A program made the translations under genes and the position numbers. This document shows, piece after piece, positions 7,305 to 13,576 of a DNA stretch of 46,814 nt (the first letter of the stretch is position 1; each line of letters begins with the position of its first letter). Source of the DNA: a virus. The notes beneath the pieces are model-generated. The model ran no database searches, was not told the DNA's origin, and was given only the letters and a program-made list of their open reading frames with translations. Location: positions 1 through 46,814 of the IMG/VR virus record IMGVR_UViG_3300044824_000040; one strand, given 5' to 3'.

Positions 7305-7612
7305 ACTGCTTTCCCTTCTAAGCGCTTTTCACGGCGCTTGCTGGCCTTATGACCGTACTTGCCACGGTCGGCGTTGTGGAACTCCTTGGCAACCTTTGTC
7401 GGGATGCCTGCTTTCTTGGCGAACTGCGGATTGTGCGCCGCTGCAGCCATAAACTTTTTCTGCTTTGGACTCTTACTTGGCATTTTTAGAACTCCTTTTC
7501 CTGACATAGTATCGAATTTGTTTAGCACGCCCACACTGTCGGCATTGCCGCCAAAGCCTGAATTTGGTTCAGGAATTGAGCGCGCTTCAATTTTATTTAG
7601 AATATCGTTCAC
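7301..7612 (-). CDS. Phage protein with SPKQKKF motif; two in-frame starts
   Basis: 103 residues from GTG 7612, or 60 from ATG 7483. Residues 45-100 match a small protein common in phages (MPSKSPKQKKFMAAAA, then FAKKAGIP and KEFHNADRGKYG); its function is unknown. Both starts have good ribosome sites: AAGGAGG five bases before GTG 7612 and AAAAGGAG eight bases before ATG 7483. The gene may make two products. The longer start overlaps the polymerase stop by 20 bases. The conserved part lies wholly in the shorter form, so that may be the main product. Confidence 0.8.
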   Translation of the reverse strand: MNDILNKIEARSIPEPNSGFGGNADSVGVLNKFDTMSGKGVLKMPSKSPKQKKFMAAAAHNPQFAKKAGIPTKVAKEFHNADRGKYGHKASKRREKRLEGKAV

Positions 7613-9407
7613 CCAATCCTCCTTCACAATCAAGAGGTATCCCCGGCAACCATGCCGGCGTGCGCTTCATTTCGTTAGTGATGTACTCCAGAGCCTCGTC
7701 CTTGTGATCGTCATCCTTGACCAGAAAGCTCCACTCGTCATGAGATGACAACACAGGCTTGAAGCTCGTAGCGATGCGCGCACAAGCTTGCGACATGACC
7801 ATGCGCGCAAGCGCCTGCACGACGTTCTCCACGAGCTTCGCGCCGTACATCTTTGTCCACCCTTTGCGGAGTTTCAAGCGCCAGTGCGGGCTCTGGAGCT
7901 CCTCGCCCTCCTCCTGGTGATGCCACGAGAGCGTGTCATAGATGACCGGCGCCCCATTGGGCAGGTAGACGCGATGGTCCTTGATCTGCATCGGTCCCCA
8001 CTCGCGCTCCAGCCCGCCGTTGATCCAGCTTAAGATGTTACCGGCCTCGTGCCAGTATCGGACCACTTGTGGGTGCGTTCTTCGATATAGGTCAACTGCC
8101 CTTTGAGAATCTTCGTCTGAGAGATGCACAGGCGGGCCGTAAATGCCCAGTCGAGCAACGCCTTTGAACTTTGCTGATCCGCAGCCAAAGCCGCAGGAAA
8201 GTTCAGCTTGTTTGCCAGTGCCGCGTTCAGCAGAGTCAGCCTTTGTAATAGATCTCCCGTAGAACTCAGAAGCGATGCCCACGTAGGGATCGGCGCCTGC
8301 TCTAAATCGCTCGATGACATCTTCCTGCCCCGCTAAATAGTTGAGAATGCGACACTCGATCTGACTTAGGTCGACGGTGACGAGGAGGTAACCTTCGGGG
8401 GCCATAATGGCGCGTCTAATGTCGGACCCTCGCTTAAAGTTTTGAAAATTACTGCTATCTCCACCCGACCATCTGGTCGTGTGCGCTCCACAATAGCGTA
8501 GATAGACGGCGAGCGGGCCGCGAGACGCCATAAAGCCAAGAGTCTCCGCTCGCGTCTGTAAGAGAGTGCTTTTGATACCCAATCTTGCCTCAGCCAGTGC
8601 CCTAACGCGGTCATCGTCATCTTCCAATAACTCCCTCATGAACTCGTCAGTCTTGGCGAACGCTGGTATCAGCCCGTTTTTACCAGACTTATAAGCGATC
8701 TCAACACCCTCATTTGCCAGAAGTTGAGCAAATTTATCGCTAGACTGGAGATCAGCAGCACTAACACAAAGTCCGTCAAGTCGCTCCCGCTTACGCACAT
8801 TTTCCTCGCTCCAGATTTTGCCCAATAGCTCCACGTCGGCACGCAGCACAGGCTCGGTAAACATGCGTACGGTCAAGTCTACGATCTGGTACTCCTCGGC
8901 GGGGAAGGACGCGGCGAGCTTGCCAAAGATTGTCCAGATTGACTCAACCTCATCGCAGCAGCCTTCCGCGAGTTCCTCTTGCGTCGCCTGGTCTAGCTCT
9001 CGCCAGTGCTTGCCTTTGAATTTTTCGTATGGCGTGCGCTTGTTCGGAAGATTAAAGGTAGTACGCACATTATCGAGAGATACAGACAGATGATTGCCAA
9101 GCAGTAGCCTAGCCATAGATAAGGTGCAGAGCCATAGTCGCGGTGAAACACCGAAATGGTGAGACAATATAAACCCATCGAATTGAACATGATGGCAAAT
9201 GATAGCCGTCTCAGACCAGTCCTCGTCTGCGAGCACTTGCTTGAGCTGTCTCGCGTCGTACCATCTGGCGGCATGATCCGGTCCCCACTTGATCGCTGCA
9301 CCGAGCGCCTCGAAGCGCGAATCTCTGACGTAAGCCTCAGTAGACAATTTTTTGAGGCTGTAAACGTCAGAGAACTCGGTTTCAAAGTCGAGCGCAACGA
9401 TCCGCAT
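7593..9407 (-). CDS. Family A DNA polymerase with 3'-5' exonuclease
   Basis: 604 residues from ATG 9407 (AAAGGGA upstream); the in-frame extension to 9578 looks non-coding. Exonuclease motifs: Exo I ALDFETEF (Asp7, Glu9), Exo II HHVQFD (Asp77), Exo III region around CCDEVESIW. Polymerase motifs: A VDLSQIECR (Asp346), B RGTGKQAELSCGFGCG (Lys399), C SSHDEWS (His556-Asp557-Glu558). This is the usual layout of phage replicative PolA enzymes. It presumably extends primers made by the PrimPol encoded later in the operon. No 5'-3' exonuclease domain is present. Confidence 0.96.
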   Translation of the reverse strand: MRIVALDFETEFSDVYSLKKLSTEAYVRDSRFEALGAAIKWGPDHAARWYDARQLKQVLADEDWSETAIICHHVQFDGFILSHHFGVSPRLWLCTLSMARLLLGNHLSVSLDNVRTTFNLPNKRTPYEKFKGKHWRELDQATQEELAEGCCDEVESIWTIFGKLAASFPAEEYQIVDLTVRMFTEPVLRADVELLGKIWSEENVRKRERLDGLCVSAADLQSSDKFAQLLANEGVEIAYKSGKNGLIPAFAKTDEFMRELLEDDDDRVRALAEARLGIKSTLLQTRAETLGFMASRGPLAVYLRYCGAHTTRWSGGDSSNFQNFKRGSDIRRAIMAPEGYLLVTVDLSQIECRILNYLAGQEDVIERFRAGADPYVGIASEFYGRSITKADSAERGTGKQAELSCGFGCGSAKFKGVARLGIYGPPVHLSDEDSQRAVDLYRRTHPQVVRYWHEAGNILSWINGGLEREWGPMQIKDHRVYLPNGAPVIYDTLSWHHQEEGEELQSPHWRLKLRKGWTKMYGAKLVENVVQALARMVMSQACARIATSFKPVLSSHDEWSFLVKDDDHKDEALEYITNEMKRTPAWLPGIPLDCEGGLGERYSK

Positions 9408-9450
9408 GGCAGTCCCTTTAACGAGCATTATGCACTTAACGAGACCGCTG

Positions 9451-9693
9451 TCAAATCCACTCCCACCTATCCACATTCTCAATATTATACTGCATGAGCA
9501 CGCGCACGGCCAGGCACGCGAGCTTGTAACGGCGCCAGGCGTGCGCCGCGTGCGGCTGGCGCTTGGAATTAAGGCCACGTTCCATCAAGAAAATTGCTTC
9601 GCGTGAGTAGCCTGTAAGGTCGGCCAGCTGGTCCATAGTCAAGCCTAGGCGGTTGCGCCAGGCTTTTGCTTTAGCGTGTTCGGAATCAGACAT
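9451..9693 (-). CDS. XRE-like HTH regulator
   Basis: 80 residues with a helix-turn-helix at about 14-37 (LGLTMDQLADLTGYSREAIF) of the Cro/XRE type, followed by a helical tail. GGAGAGAG precedes ATG 9693. It is the best local candidate to bind the dyads in the 11.1-11.65 kb control region, or to autoregulate, but it sits inside the operon rather than next to those sites. A 51-base hairpin lies just upstream of the gene. Confidence 0.8.
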   Translation of the reverse strand: MSDSEHAKAKAWRNRLGLTMDQLADLTGYSREAIFLMERGLNSKRQPHAAHAWRRYKLACLAVRVLMQYNIENVDRWEWI

Positions 9694-9722
9694 TGTTTTT
9701 CTCTCTCCGGCATGTCGCCACT

Positions 9723-9773
9723 GAGGCTCGCAAGGGGCCGTACGGCACGGACCACTCTCCCCTCACGAGCCTC
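9723..9773 (-). promoter_or_regulatory. Strong hairpin upstream of HTH gene
   Basis: Left arm GAGGCTCGCAAGGGG (9723-9737) and right arm CCCCTCACGAGCCTC (9759-9773) pair over 8 + 5 bp around a 2-base internal loop; the loop begins with the palindrome CCGTACGG. There is no T-run on either side, so it is not a simple terminator. It is 30 bases from the HTH start, between that gene and the 26-residue gene, and could control translation or RNA stability. Confidence 0.5.
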
Positions 9774-9787
9774 GATTGTGGCACCTC

Positions 9788-9868
9788 CTATGGCACAAGG
9801 TTTGAAATGAGAGCGGCGTACGCGAACAGGATCGCCGCTCCAGTGAGAGTGTAGAGAGTGAGGCGCAT
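9788..9868 (-). CDS. 26-residue membrane peptide
   Basis: Reads MRLTLYTLTGAAILFAYAAL then ISNLVP. One hydrophobic segment (about 8-24) suits a transmembrane helix. Its ATG shares TAATG with the stop of the upstream gene, which supports translation by coupling. A tiny early membrane peptide might block superinfection or act on the envelope; nothing specific is known. Confidence 0.5.
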   Translation of the reverse strand: MRLTLYTLTGAAILFAYAALISNLVP

Positions 9869-10212
9869 TAGCCTTCCTTCATCGCTTGGTCAATGGCGGA
9901 ATGCTCGAGCGCCTCTTGCCGCGTGGCAAACGGACCTATCGCTTCGCTATCGGGCAAGCACCCTGGAAAACAATACCAGTAGAACCACCCGCCGTTGATC
10001 CCCTGCTCCTCGATCAGCGCATCTAGCGCGCGCTGCCGATCACGACTGTTAAAACCCGCAAAGCGAAATTCGTGGCGCTTGCAGAGCTCAAAAATTTCGT
10101 CTTCGTACTGACCAGAAGTGACCACTTCTTCGGCGGTCATCTGAAACACCTCGAGGTCTGGCAAAGCGTGTGGATCGGACTCTCGCGACGGATCGCTGTA
10201 GTGCTGTGACAT
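9868..10212 (-). CDS. Hypothetical early protein
   Basis: 114 residues. The N-terminus is Ser/Asp-rich, then acidic helical, then an aromatic, Cys-containing core GGWFYWYCFPGCLPDSEAIG (about 74-93) and FATRQEALEHS. This core is seen in small phage/plasmid proteins of unknown role. AGAGGAGA sits 7 bases before ATG 10212, and a promoter-like site is just upstream. Confidence 0.75.
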   Translation of the reverse strand: MSQHYSDPSRESDPHALPDLEVFQMTAEEVVTSGQYEDEIFELCKRHEFRFAGFNSRDRQRALDALIEEQGINGGWFYWYCFPGCLPDSEAIGPFATRQEALEHSAIDQAMKEG

Positions 10213-10239
10213 GGCAGTCTCCTCTTGTTGGCAGCATGT

Positions 10240-10268
10240 AGATTAGTATAGGGTACTAAGGAAGTCAA
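10240..10268 (-). promoter_or_regulatory. Promoter-like site with TTAGTACCCTAT motif
   Basis: On the minus strand TTGACT (10268-10263), a 17-base spacer, then TAATCT (10245-10240). The spacer contains TTAGTACCCTATAC, the motif repeated in the divergent region at 11406, 11455 and 11579. It would drive the operon from the 9868-10212 gene onward, bypassing the two HNH genes. The -35 overlaps the end of the HNH gene. Confidence 0.5.
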
Positions 10269-10762
10269 GGCTTTCGCAAAAATAATTTTTCGAATTGCGG
10301 CAAAGGCTCAATAGCGCGATAGTCGTCTGTGCGCCGTAGATATGACGCAAGCCCCTCGAGGCGCTTTATTTCGTCGTACACTAGCCCGAGTGCCTGGTTG
10401 CAATTTCGGCATAGCATCCCGCGAATGCGTCCAGTCTTGTGGCAATGGTCGATAGCGCGCTCGCGCCCAAGCAGGTCAATAGGTGAGCGACAACCAGGAT
10501 TAGCGCACTTACCGCCTTGCGCGCGGTGCATCGCTTCAAGCTGTTCGAACGTAATTCCGTATTTTTCCTGAAACATTTTCCAATAGCGATCTAAAGTCGG
10601 CTTGCTTTTCGGCTTACGCTCCTTCCACTGCCACTGGCGGCGATTTTCAAGCGCAGTCACTAGCGCCACGCTGCGCTTGTACGACTCTTTGAAATATAGC
10701 TCTGGCAGCGGCGCTTCACGCAATAGCTTCTGCCCGAGCTCGACCAACGCAATCTTAATCAC
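10265..10762 (-). CDS. HNH endonuclease (endonuclease VII-like)
   Basis: 165 residues. The C-terminal domain has the treble-clef of the phage endonuclease VII/HNH family: CANPGC, RAIDHCHKTGRIRGMLC and RNCNQALG. The N-terminal half is basic and probably binds DNA (QWQWKERKPKSKP). Start GTG 10762 overlaps the stop of the next HNH gene (GTGA). The two neighbours are paralogues, probably a tandem duplication. They could be homing-type nickases or junction resolvases. Confidence 0.88.
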   Translation of the reverse strand: MIKIALVELGQKLLREAPLPELYFKESYKRSVALVTALENRRQWQWKERKPKSKPTLDRYWKMFQEKYGITFEQLEAMHRAQGGKCANPGCRSPIDLLGRERAIDHCHKTGRIRGMLCRNCNQALGLVYDEIKRLEGLASYLRRTDDYRAIEPLPQFEKLFLRKP

Positions 10763-11100
10763 AGTGGTTTCTCCAAATACGTGAGGAGGCCAGTGAGACG
10801 CTTAGGTTCACTATGTACTAAGGCAAGTGCTTGGCTACAGTTCCTGCACAGCATACCACGAACATTGCCGGCGTTGTCGTGATCCACCGCGCGAGTGCGG
10901 CCAGTGAGGGCGATAGGCACGCGACACGCTATATTAGCACATTTGCCGTCTTGCGCTCTGTGCAGACTGGTAATCTGGAGCATGGTCAGACCAGCTTTGC
11001 CGTATGTTGGCCAAATTTTGCGCTTGGCTTTTGACGGCTTAGGAGTGCGAGCGCGGCGTTTGACCTGCTCGGACCAGTCCTTTCGAGTGAAGTCAACCAC
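10759..11100 (-). CDS. HNH endonuclease (endonuclease VII-like), first early gene
   Basis: 113 residues, a shorter paralogue of the next gene: CANIAC, RAVDHDNAGNVRGMLC and RNCSQALALV. In place of DHCH the metal-site segment reads DHDN, so activity is uncertain. GTG 11100 has TAGGAGGG 7 bases before it. It is the promoter-proximal gene of the early operon. The shared block with the downstream HNH supports duplication followed by divergence. Confidence 0.86.
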   Translation of the reverse strand: MVDFTRKDWSEQVKRRARTPKPSKAKRKIWPTYGKAGLTMLQITSLHRAQDGKCANIACRVPIALTGRTRAVDHDNAGNVRGMLCRNCSQALALVHSEPKRLTGLLTYLEKPL

Positions 11101-11146
11101 TTTTAAGCCCTCCTAGGTGGCGAGCATCAACGGAGTACACTAACGC

Positions 11147-11175
11147 CTCCTAGCAGAAAAAACGTTACGCTGCAA
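11147..11175 (-). promoter_or_regulatory. Candidate early promoter
   Basis: Minus strand TTGCAG (11175-11170), 17-base spacer ending TGC, then TAGGAG (11152-11147). The same TTG-N-17-TGCTA(G) layout recurs at 12848 and 36240 on the plus strand and resembles alphaproteobacterial sigma-70 promoters with a GCTA -10. Transcription would start near 11140, about 40 bases before the first early gene. Confidence 0.45.
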
Positions 11176-11197
11176 GGGCTAAGGAGAACTAACAAAG

Positions 11198-11214
11198 TGT
11201 AATACTGTGTTACG
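11198..11214. promoter_or_regulatory. Operator-like dyad, site 1
   Basis: TGTAATACTGTGTTACG is an imperfect 17-bp dyad of TGTAAYAC half sites. It matches the reverse complement of the site at 11307-11323 at 15 of 17 positions. It lies just upstream of the candidate early promoter, suiting control of leftward transcription. Confidence 0.65.
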
Positions 11215-11270
11215 GAGGGCAAAGTGTTTGGATGTGGAGGAGTGAGGTGTGCTACGCGGTGCGGAATCAG

Positions 11271-11279
11271 GTATTACAC
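11271..11279. promoter_or_regulatory. Operator-like half site
   Basis: GTATTACAC repeats one arm of the flanking dyads (GTATTACA) and lies between them, 57 bases after site 1 and 28 before site 3. Confidence 0.4.
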
Positions 11280-11306
11280 ATCGCTCTTTCTAGACGACCC
11301 CCATTG

Positions 11307-11323
11307 TGTAACACTGTATTACA
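11307..11323. promoter_or_regulatory. Operator-like dyad, site 3
   Basis: TGTAACACTGTATTACA has arms TGTAAcAC and GTaTTACA around a central T. It sits directly before the AT-rich TATAAT stretch, so a bound protein would overlap a -35 element for plus-strand transcription. Confidence 0.65.
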
Positions 11324-11405
11324 TTAGTTAGTAGTATAATATAATATATAACAACCCTTATAAAACGCCTATTTCCTGGACATCCGCGCTAACCCATTTA
11401 GCGAG

Positions 11406-11594
11406 TGGTACCCTATGGATATTCGCTTAGAGCGCTGGTTTACCGCTCGCCACCCTAGCACCCTATACACAATATGTCACACGATACTACCGAACTCGGG
11501 ATCGGACCAGGGATCGCGGCGGAAAAATAAATTTTAGTGCCCTGGCAATTTTACCGCGTCCCATTTTTCAAATCAACATTAGTACCCTATCATA
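11406..11594 (+). repeat. Repeated TAGTACCCTAT motif array
   Basis: Copies TGGTACCCTATGG (11406), CTAGCACCCTATAC (11455), a weak TTTAGTGCCCTGG (11533) and TTAGTACCCTATCATA (11579). A fifth, TTAGTACCCTATACTA, is on the minus strand at 10259-10244. Each good copy is in non-coding DNA near a promoter-like site, so a binding site for a phage or host regulator is likely. Confidence 0.5.
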
Positions 11595-11595
11595 C

Positions 11596-11626
11596 TTGAC
11601 ATCCCCACCCTCTCATGCCCTACTCT
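11596..11626 (+). promoter_or_regulatory. Candidate rightward promoter
   Basis: TTGACA (11596-11601), 19-base spacer, TACTCT (11621-11626), 27 bases before ATG 11653. The -35 is consensus but the spacing is long. It follows directly after a TTAGTACCCTAT copy. Confidence 0.4.
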
Positions 11627-11652
11627 ATGCTTCACCACCAAGGGGCTTCACG

Positions 11653-12081
11653 ATGCTTCGCACTATCACGCTCGCACTTTGCCTGCTGGTCTCCCTCACC
11701 ACCCTGGCCATTGCGCACCCGCGCCATCATTACCGCGGACACCACCATCACTGGCGGCATCGCTACGATACTTACGACTATTTCACTCGCGCGCCGCGAC
11801 ATACCTTCGCCGACCCTCGTCCCCGCGCTTGGTGCGGCTGGTACTTGCGGCACCAGCTCGGCGTCGCGGATCGTTCGTACAACTTGGCAATCAACTGGCT
11901 GCACTATGGCCGGCCGCATCCTGGTCCGTGCGTCGGCTGCATCGCCGTGGGGCATCACCACGTCGCGCGCATCGTTGGCTATCAGTCTGGTCAGTGGGTG
12001 ACGGAGGATGGCAACTACAACGGTCGCGCGCACGTCGGCCCGCGCAGCTTGCGTTGGGCGATCGCTTACCGTACACCGTGA
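11653..12081 (+). CDS. Secreted NlpC/CHAP-like cysteine hydrolase
   Basis: 142 residues from ATG 11653 (AAGGGG upstream; the in-frame ATG-like start at 11596 is too long for the signal peptide). Signal peptide 1-21, then a His-rich linker (RHHYRGHHHHW). The domain has RAWCGWYLRHQ (Cys61), HHHVARIVGY (His102/103) and WVTEDGNYN, in the order Cys-His-polar of CHAP/NlpC-P60 folds, and ends with SLRWAIAYR. Similar secreted proteins are common in Bradyrhizobium. A peptidoglycan amidase or peptidase is likely. It may have been taken from the host. Confidence 0.75.
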   Translation: MLRTITLALCLLVSLTTLAIAHPRHHYRGHHHHWRHRYDTYDYFTRAPRHTFADPRPRAWCGWYLRHQLGVADRSYNLAINWLHYGRPHPGPCVGCIAVGHHHVARIVGYQSGQWVTEDGNYNGRAHVGPRSLRWAIAYRTP

Positions 12082-12084
12082 CGC

Positions 12085-12570
12085 ATGCACCACCTTGCCC
12101 CCATCTGGTCCGCCCCCCTGGTCGATCGCTTGCGCACTCTCGTCGCCGAGGGCCTTAGCGCTGGCGGTATCGCTGCCGCACTTAACGCGACCTACCACAC
12201 AGCCTTCACGCGCAACGCTGTCATTGGGAAGATGGGGCGGCTTGGCTTGCGTTCGCAGAATAAGGACGGGAAGCGCACGAACGCCTCCCCCGTCGGCACG
12301 CGCTCCCACCACAGCAAGCGCAAGCCGCCGATCAAGCGCGGCTCGATTTATCAATATCCAAACTCGCCACGAGTTTTCGTCGACCATCCTGTCACCACGC
12401 CTGCTCTCGACGCACGGCCGTGTTCTCTCCTTGAGTTGGACAACGACACCTGCCGCTGGCCGCACGGCAACGTGGGCAACCCCGACTTCCACTTCTGCGG
12501 TGCCCCTGCCAACCTGACGTTAGGTAAGCCTTACTGTCCTGTTCACACGCGGTCTGCCACGCGGCTATGA
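12085..12570 (+). CDS. gcrA: GcrA-family cell-cycle regulator
   Basis: 161 residues, the size of bacterial GcrA. The N-terminal DNA-binding domain reads LRTLVAEGLSAGGIAAALN and TRNAVIGKMGRLGL (residues 16-56). The C-terminal sigma-binding part has SLLELDNDTCRWPHG, FHFCGAP and KPYCPVH. In alphaproteobacteria GcrA binds sigma-70 and GANTC-methylated promoters to drive S-phase genes. A phage copy could redirect host RNA polymerase or cell-cycle timing; that is inference. It is 3 bases after the hydrolase gene and overlaps the next gene by ATGA. Confidence 0.92.
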   Translation: MHHLAPIWSAPLVDRLRTLVAEGLSAGGIAAALNATYHTAFTRNAVIGKMGRLGLRSQNKDGKRTNASPVGTRSHHSKRKPPIKRGSIYQYPNSPRVFVDHPVTTPALDARPCSLLELDNDTCRWPHGNVGNPDFHFCGAPANLTLGKPYCPVHTRSATRL

Positions 12571-12782
12571 CGCCGCGCCGCCATCGCCGCCGTCGCCGTA
12601 AGGGCTACCCCCTCAAGCTCGCTCTCTGGTCTCGCCTGCACTGGCGGCAGTGGGAGGCGCTGACGCCCGCCGAGCGGCTGGCCTACGAGGTCTACGTGGA
12701 GGACACCGACAACGAGAAGGTCGCTGCGCGCGCTCGCGCTGTTGCGCGCTCGAGACGCACGCCGAGCAAGCGTCGCTCATAA
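12567..12782 (+). CDS. Small Arg-rich protein
   Basis: 71 residues, extremely basic at both ends (RRHRRRRRKG, RSRRTPSKRRS) with a middle helix WEALTPAERLAYEVYVEDT. Probably binds nucleic acid or an acidic partner. ATGA overlap with gcrA indicates a joint transcript. Followed at once by a strong stem-loop. Confidence 0.65.
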   Translation: MTPRRHRRRRRKGYPLKLALWSRLHWRQWEALTPAERLAYEVYVEDTDNEKVAARARAVARSRRTPSKRRS

Positions 12783-12787
12783 AAAAT

Positions 12788-12835
12788 CCCCGCCACGCGG
12801 GGGGTGTCGGGGGGAGGGGATGCCGCGTGGCGGGG
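12788..12835 (-). terminator. 13-bp perfect stem with G-rich loop; T-run on minus strand
   Basis: CCCCGCCACGCGG (12788-12800) pairs perfectly with CCGCGTGGCGGGG (12823-12835). On the minus strand the stem is followed by ATTTTTT, a textbook intrinsic terminator. On the plus strand there is no T-run, although the stem may still slow transcription after the gcrA operon. The loop has runs of G (6, 6, 4), which can form a G-quadruplex. Confidence 0.7.
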
Positions 12836-12847
12836 CTCAGACTGCCA

Positions 12848-12876
12848 TTGCCCCCGGAGGGGAGCGGTGCTAGGCT
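12848..12876 (+). promoter_or_regulatory. Candidate late promoter
   Basis: TTGCCC (12848-12853), 17-base spacer ending GGTGC, then TAGGCT (12871-12876). Same GTGCTAGG core as at 36258 and, on the minus strand, TGCTAGG near 11150. It lies between the stem-loop and the first packaging-module gene. Confidence 0.45.
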
Positions 12877-12913
12877 ATGCCTGACAGCATGGGGCTGTCA
12901 ATGGAGTTCCCAC

Positions 12914-13414
12914 ATGGCCGACGATCAAGCGACACCTGCTGCACCCTTCGATCATTTCAATACCGAGCATCTGCGCCGTCTGCGCACGGGGCTCGCGAAC
13001 CCAATCCCTGGCGATCCGACGTTTCACGCGACCGTGGCGCAGATACTGCGCGCGCTGCTCGACATCGAGATCAGGCATCCGAAACGCATCGAGCGCGACA
13101 AGGCGGAAGCCGAGAAGGCGCGTGTCGAGGCTGAGAAGAAGGCCGCCGACGACATGAAAGCTCGGCACGAGCAGGAGCAGGCGGCTCTGCCACTGGTCGA
13201 CGGCAAGCCGGAGCCGAAGGCCAAGGCAGACCTGGACAAGAAGCAGGCTGCCGAGATCGCCGCGGTCGCCACGGAGAAGCAGCGTCTTGCGCTGCAGGGG
13301 AAACAAGCCGACGAGCGCAAGGCGCTTGCCGACAAGCAAGCCTCGGAGAGCGCGCCGCCGGCCGTCGCCGGCACTGCACCCGCACCGCGCGGCAGCACAT
13401 TCACGGGGGACTAA
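12914..13414 (+). CDS. Coiled-coil protein, candidate small terminase subunit
   Basis: 166 residues from ATG 12914 (GGAG 9 bases upstream). Residues 5-55 form a short globular helical start with LRRLRTGLANPIPGD. Residues 58-150 are a Lys/Glu/Ala coiled coil (KAEAEKARVEAEKKAADD). Its place ahead of the large terminase suggests TerS, but coiled-coil composition alone is not specific; the gene at 44380-44829 is a second candidate. It could also be a head protein. Confidence 0.7.
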   Translation: MADDQATPAAPFDHFNTEHLRRLRTGLANPIPGDPTFHATVAQILRALLDIEIRHPKRIERDKAEAEKARVEAEKKAADDMKARHEQEQAALPLVDGKPEPKAKADLDKKQAAEIAAVATEKQRLALQGKQADERKALADKQASESAPPAVAGTAPAPRGSTFTGD

Positions 13415-13417
13415 GCC

Positions 13418-13576
13418 ATGCTCGGCACCATCCTCCTGTGCTTCGCGTTCGTCTTCGCTTGCATCGCGGCGTTCGTGCCGGGGCCCATCTACGGGCGCTG
13501 GCACTTCGGCTGGCTGGCGTTCGCGTTCTATCTCGCCAGTCTGCTGTTCGGCTCGGTTGAGCGGCTGCTGCACTGA
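13418..13576 (+). CDS. Small two-helix membrane protein
   Basis: 52 residues, MLGTILLCFAFVFACIAAFV as the first transmembrane helix and FGWLAFAFYLASLLFG as the second, with a short GPIYGRWH turn. It starts 3 bases after the previous stop and its own stop shares TGATG with the next start. Holin-like topology, but a separate holin candidate exists at 24697; no family recognised. Confidence 0.65.
   Translation: MLGTILLCFAFVFACIAAFVPGPIYGRWHFGWLAFAFYLASLLFGSVERLLH

Larger units (their letters stand above)
11101..11652. promoter_or_regulatory. Divergent control region between early and late operons
   Basis: 552 bp without a supported gene, separating minus-strand early genes from plus-strand genes. 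It is AT-rich at about 11323-11370 (TATAAT-like repeats at 11335-11345). It holds a pair of 17-bp dyads (11198-11214 and 11307-11323), a half site (11271-11279), three good and one weak copy of a TAGTACCCTAT motif, and promoter-like sites in both directions. It could also contain the replication origin. Confidence 0.7.

Noticed and set aside
8030-8320. 96-residue minus-strand ORF within the polymerase
   Set aside because: Out of frame with PolA motifs on both sides; shadow.
11632-12492. 286-residue minus-strand ORF opposite the hydrolase and gcrA
   Set aside because: The plus strand codes recognisable proteins with signal peptide and GcrA motifs; the opposite frame has none.
12875-13573. 232-residue minus-strand ORF
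   Set aside because: Antisense of the coiled-coil gene and membrane gene; Arg-rich shadow.
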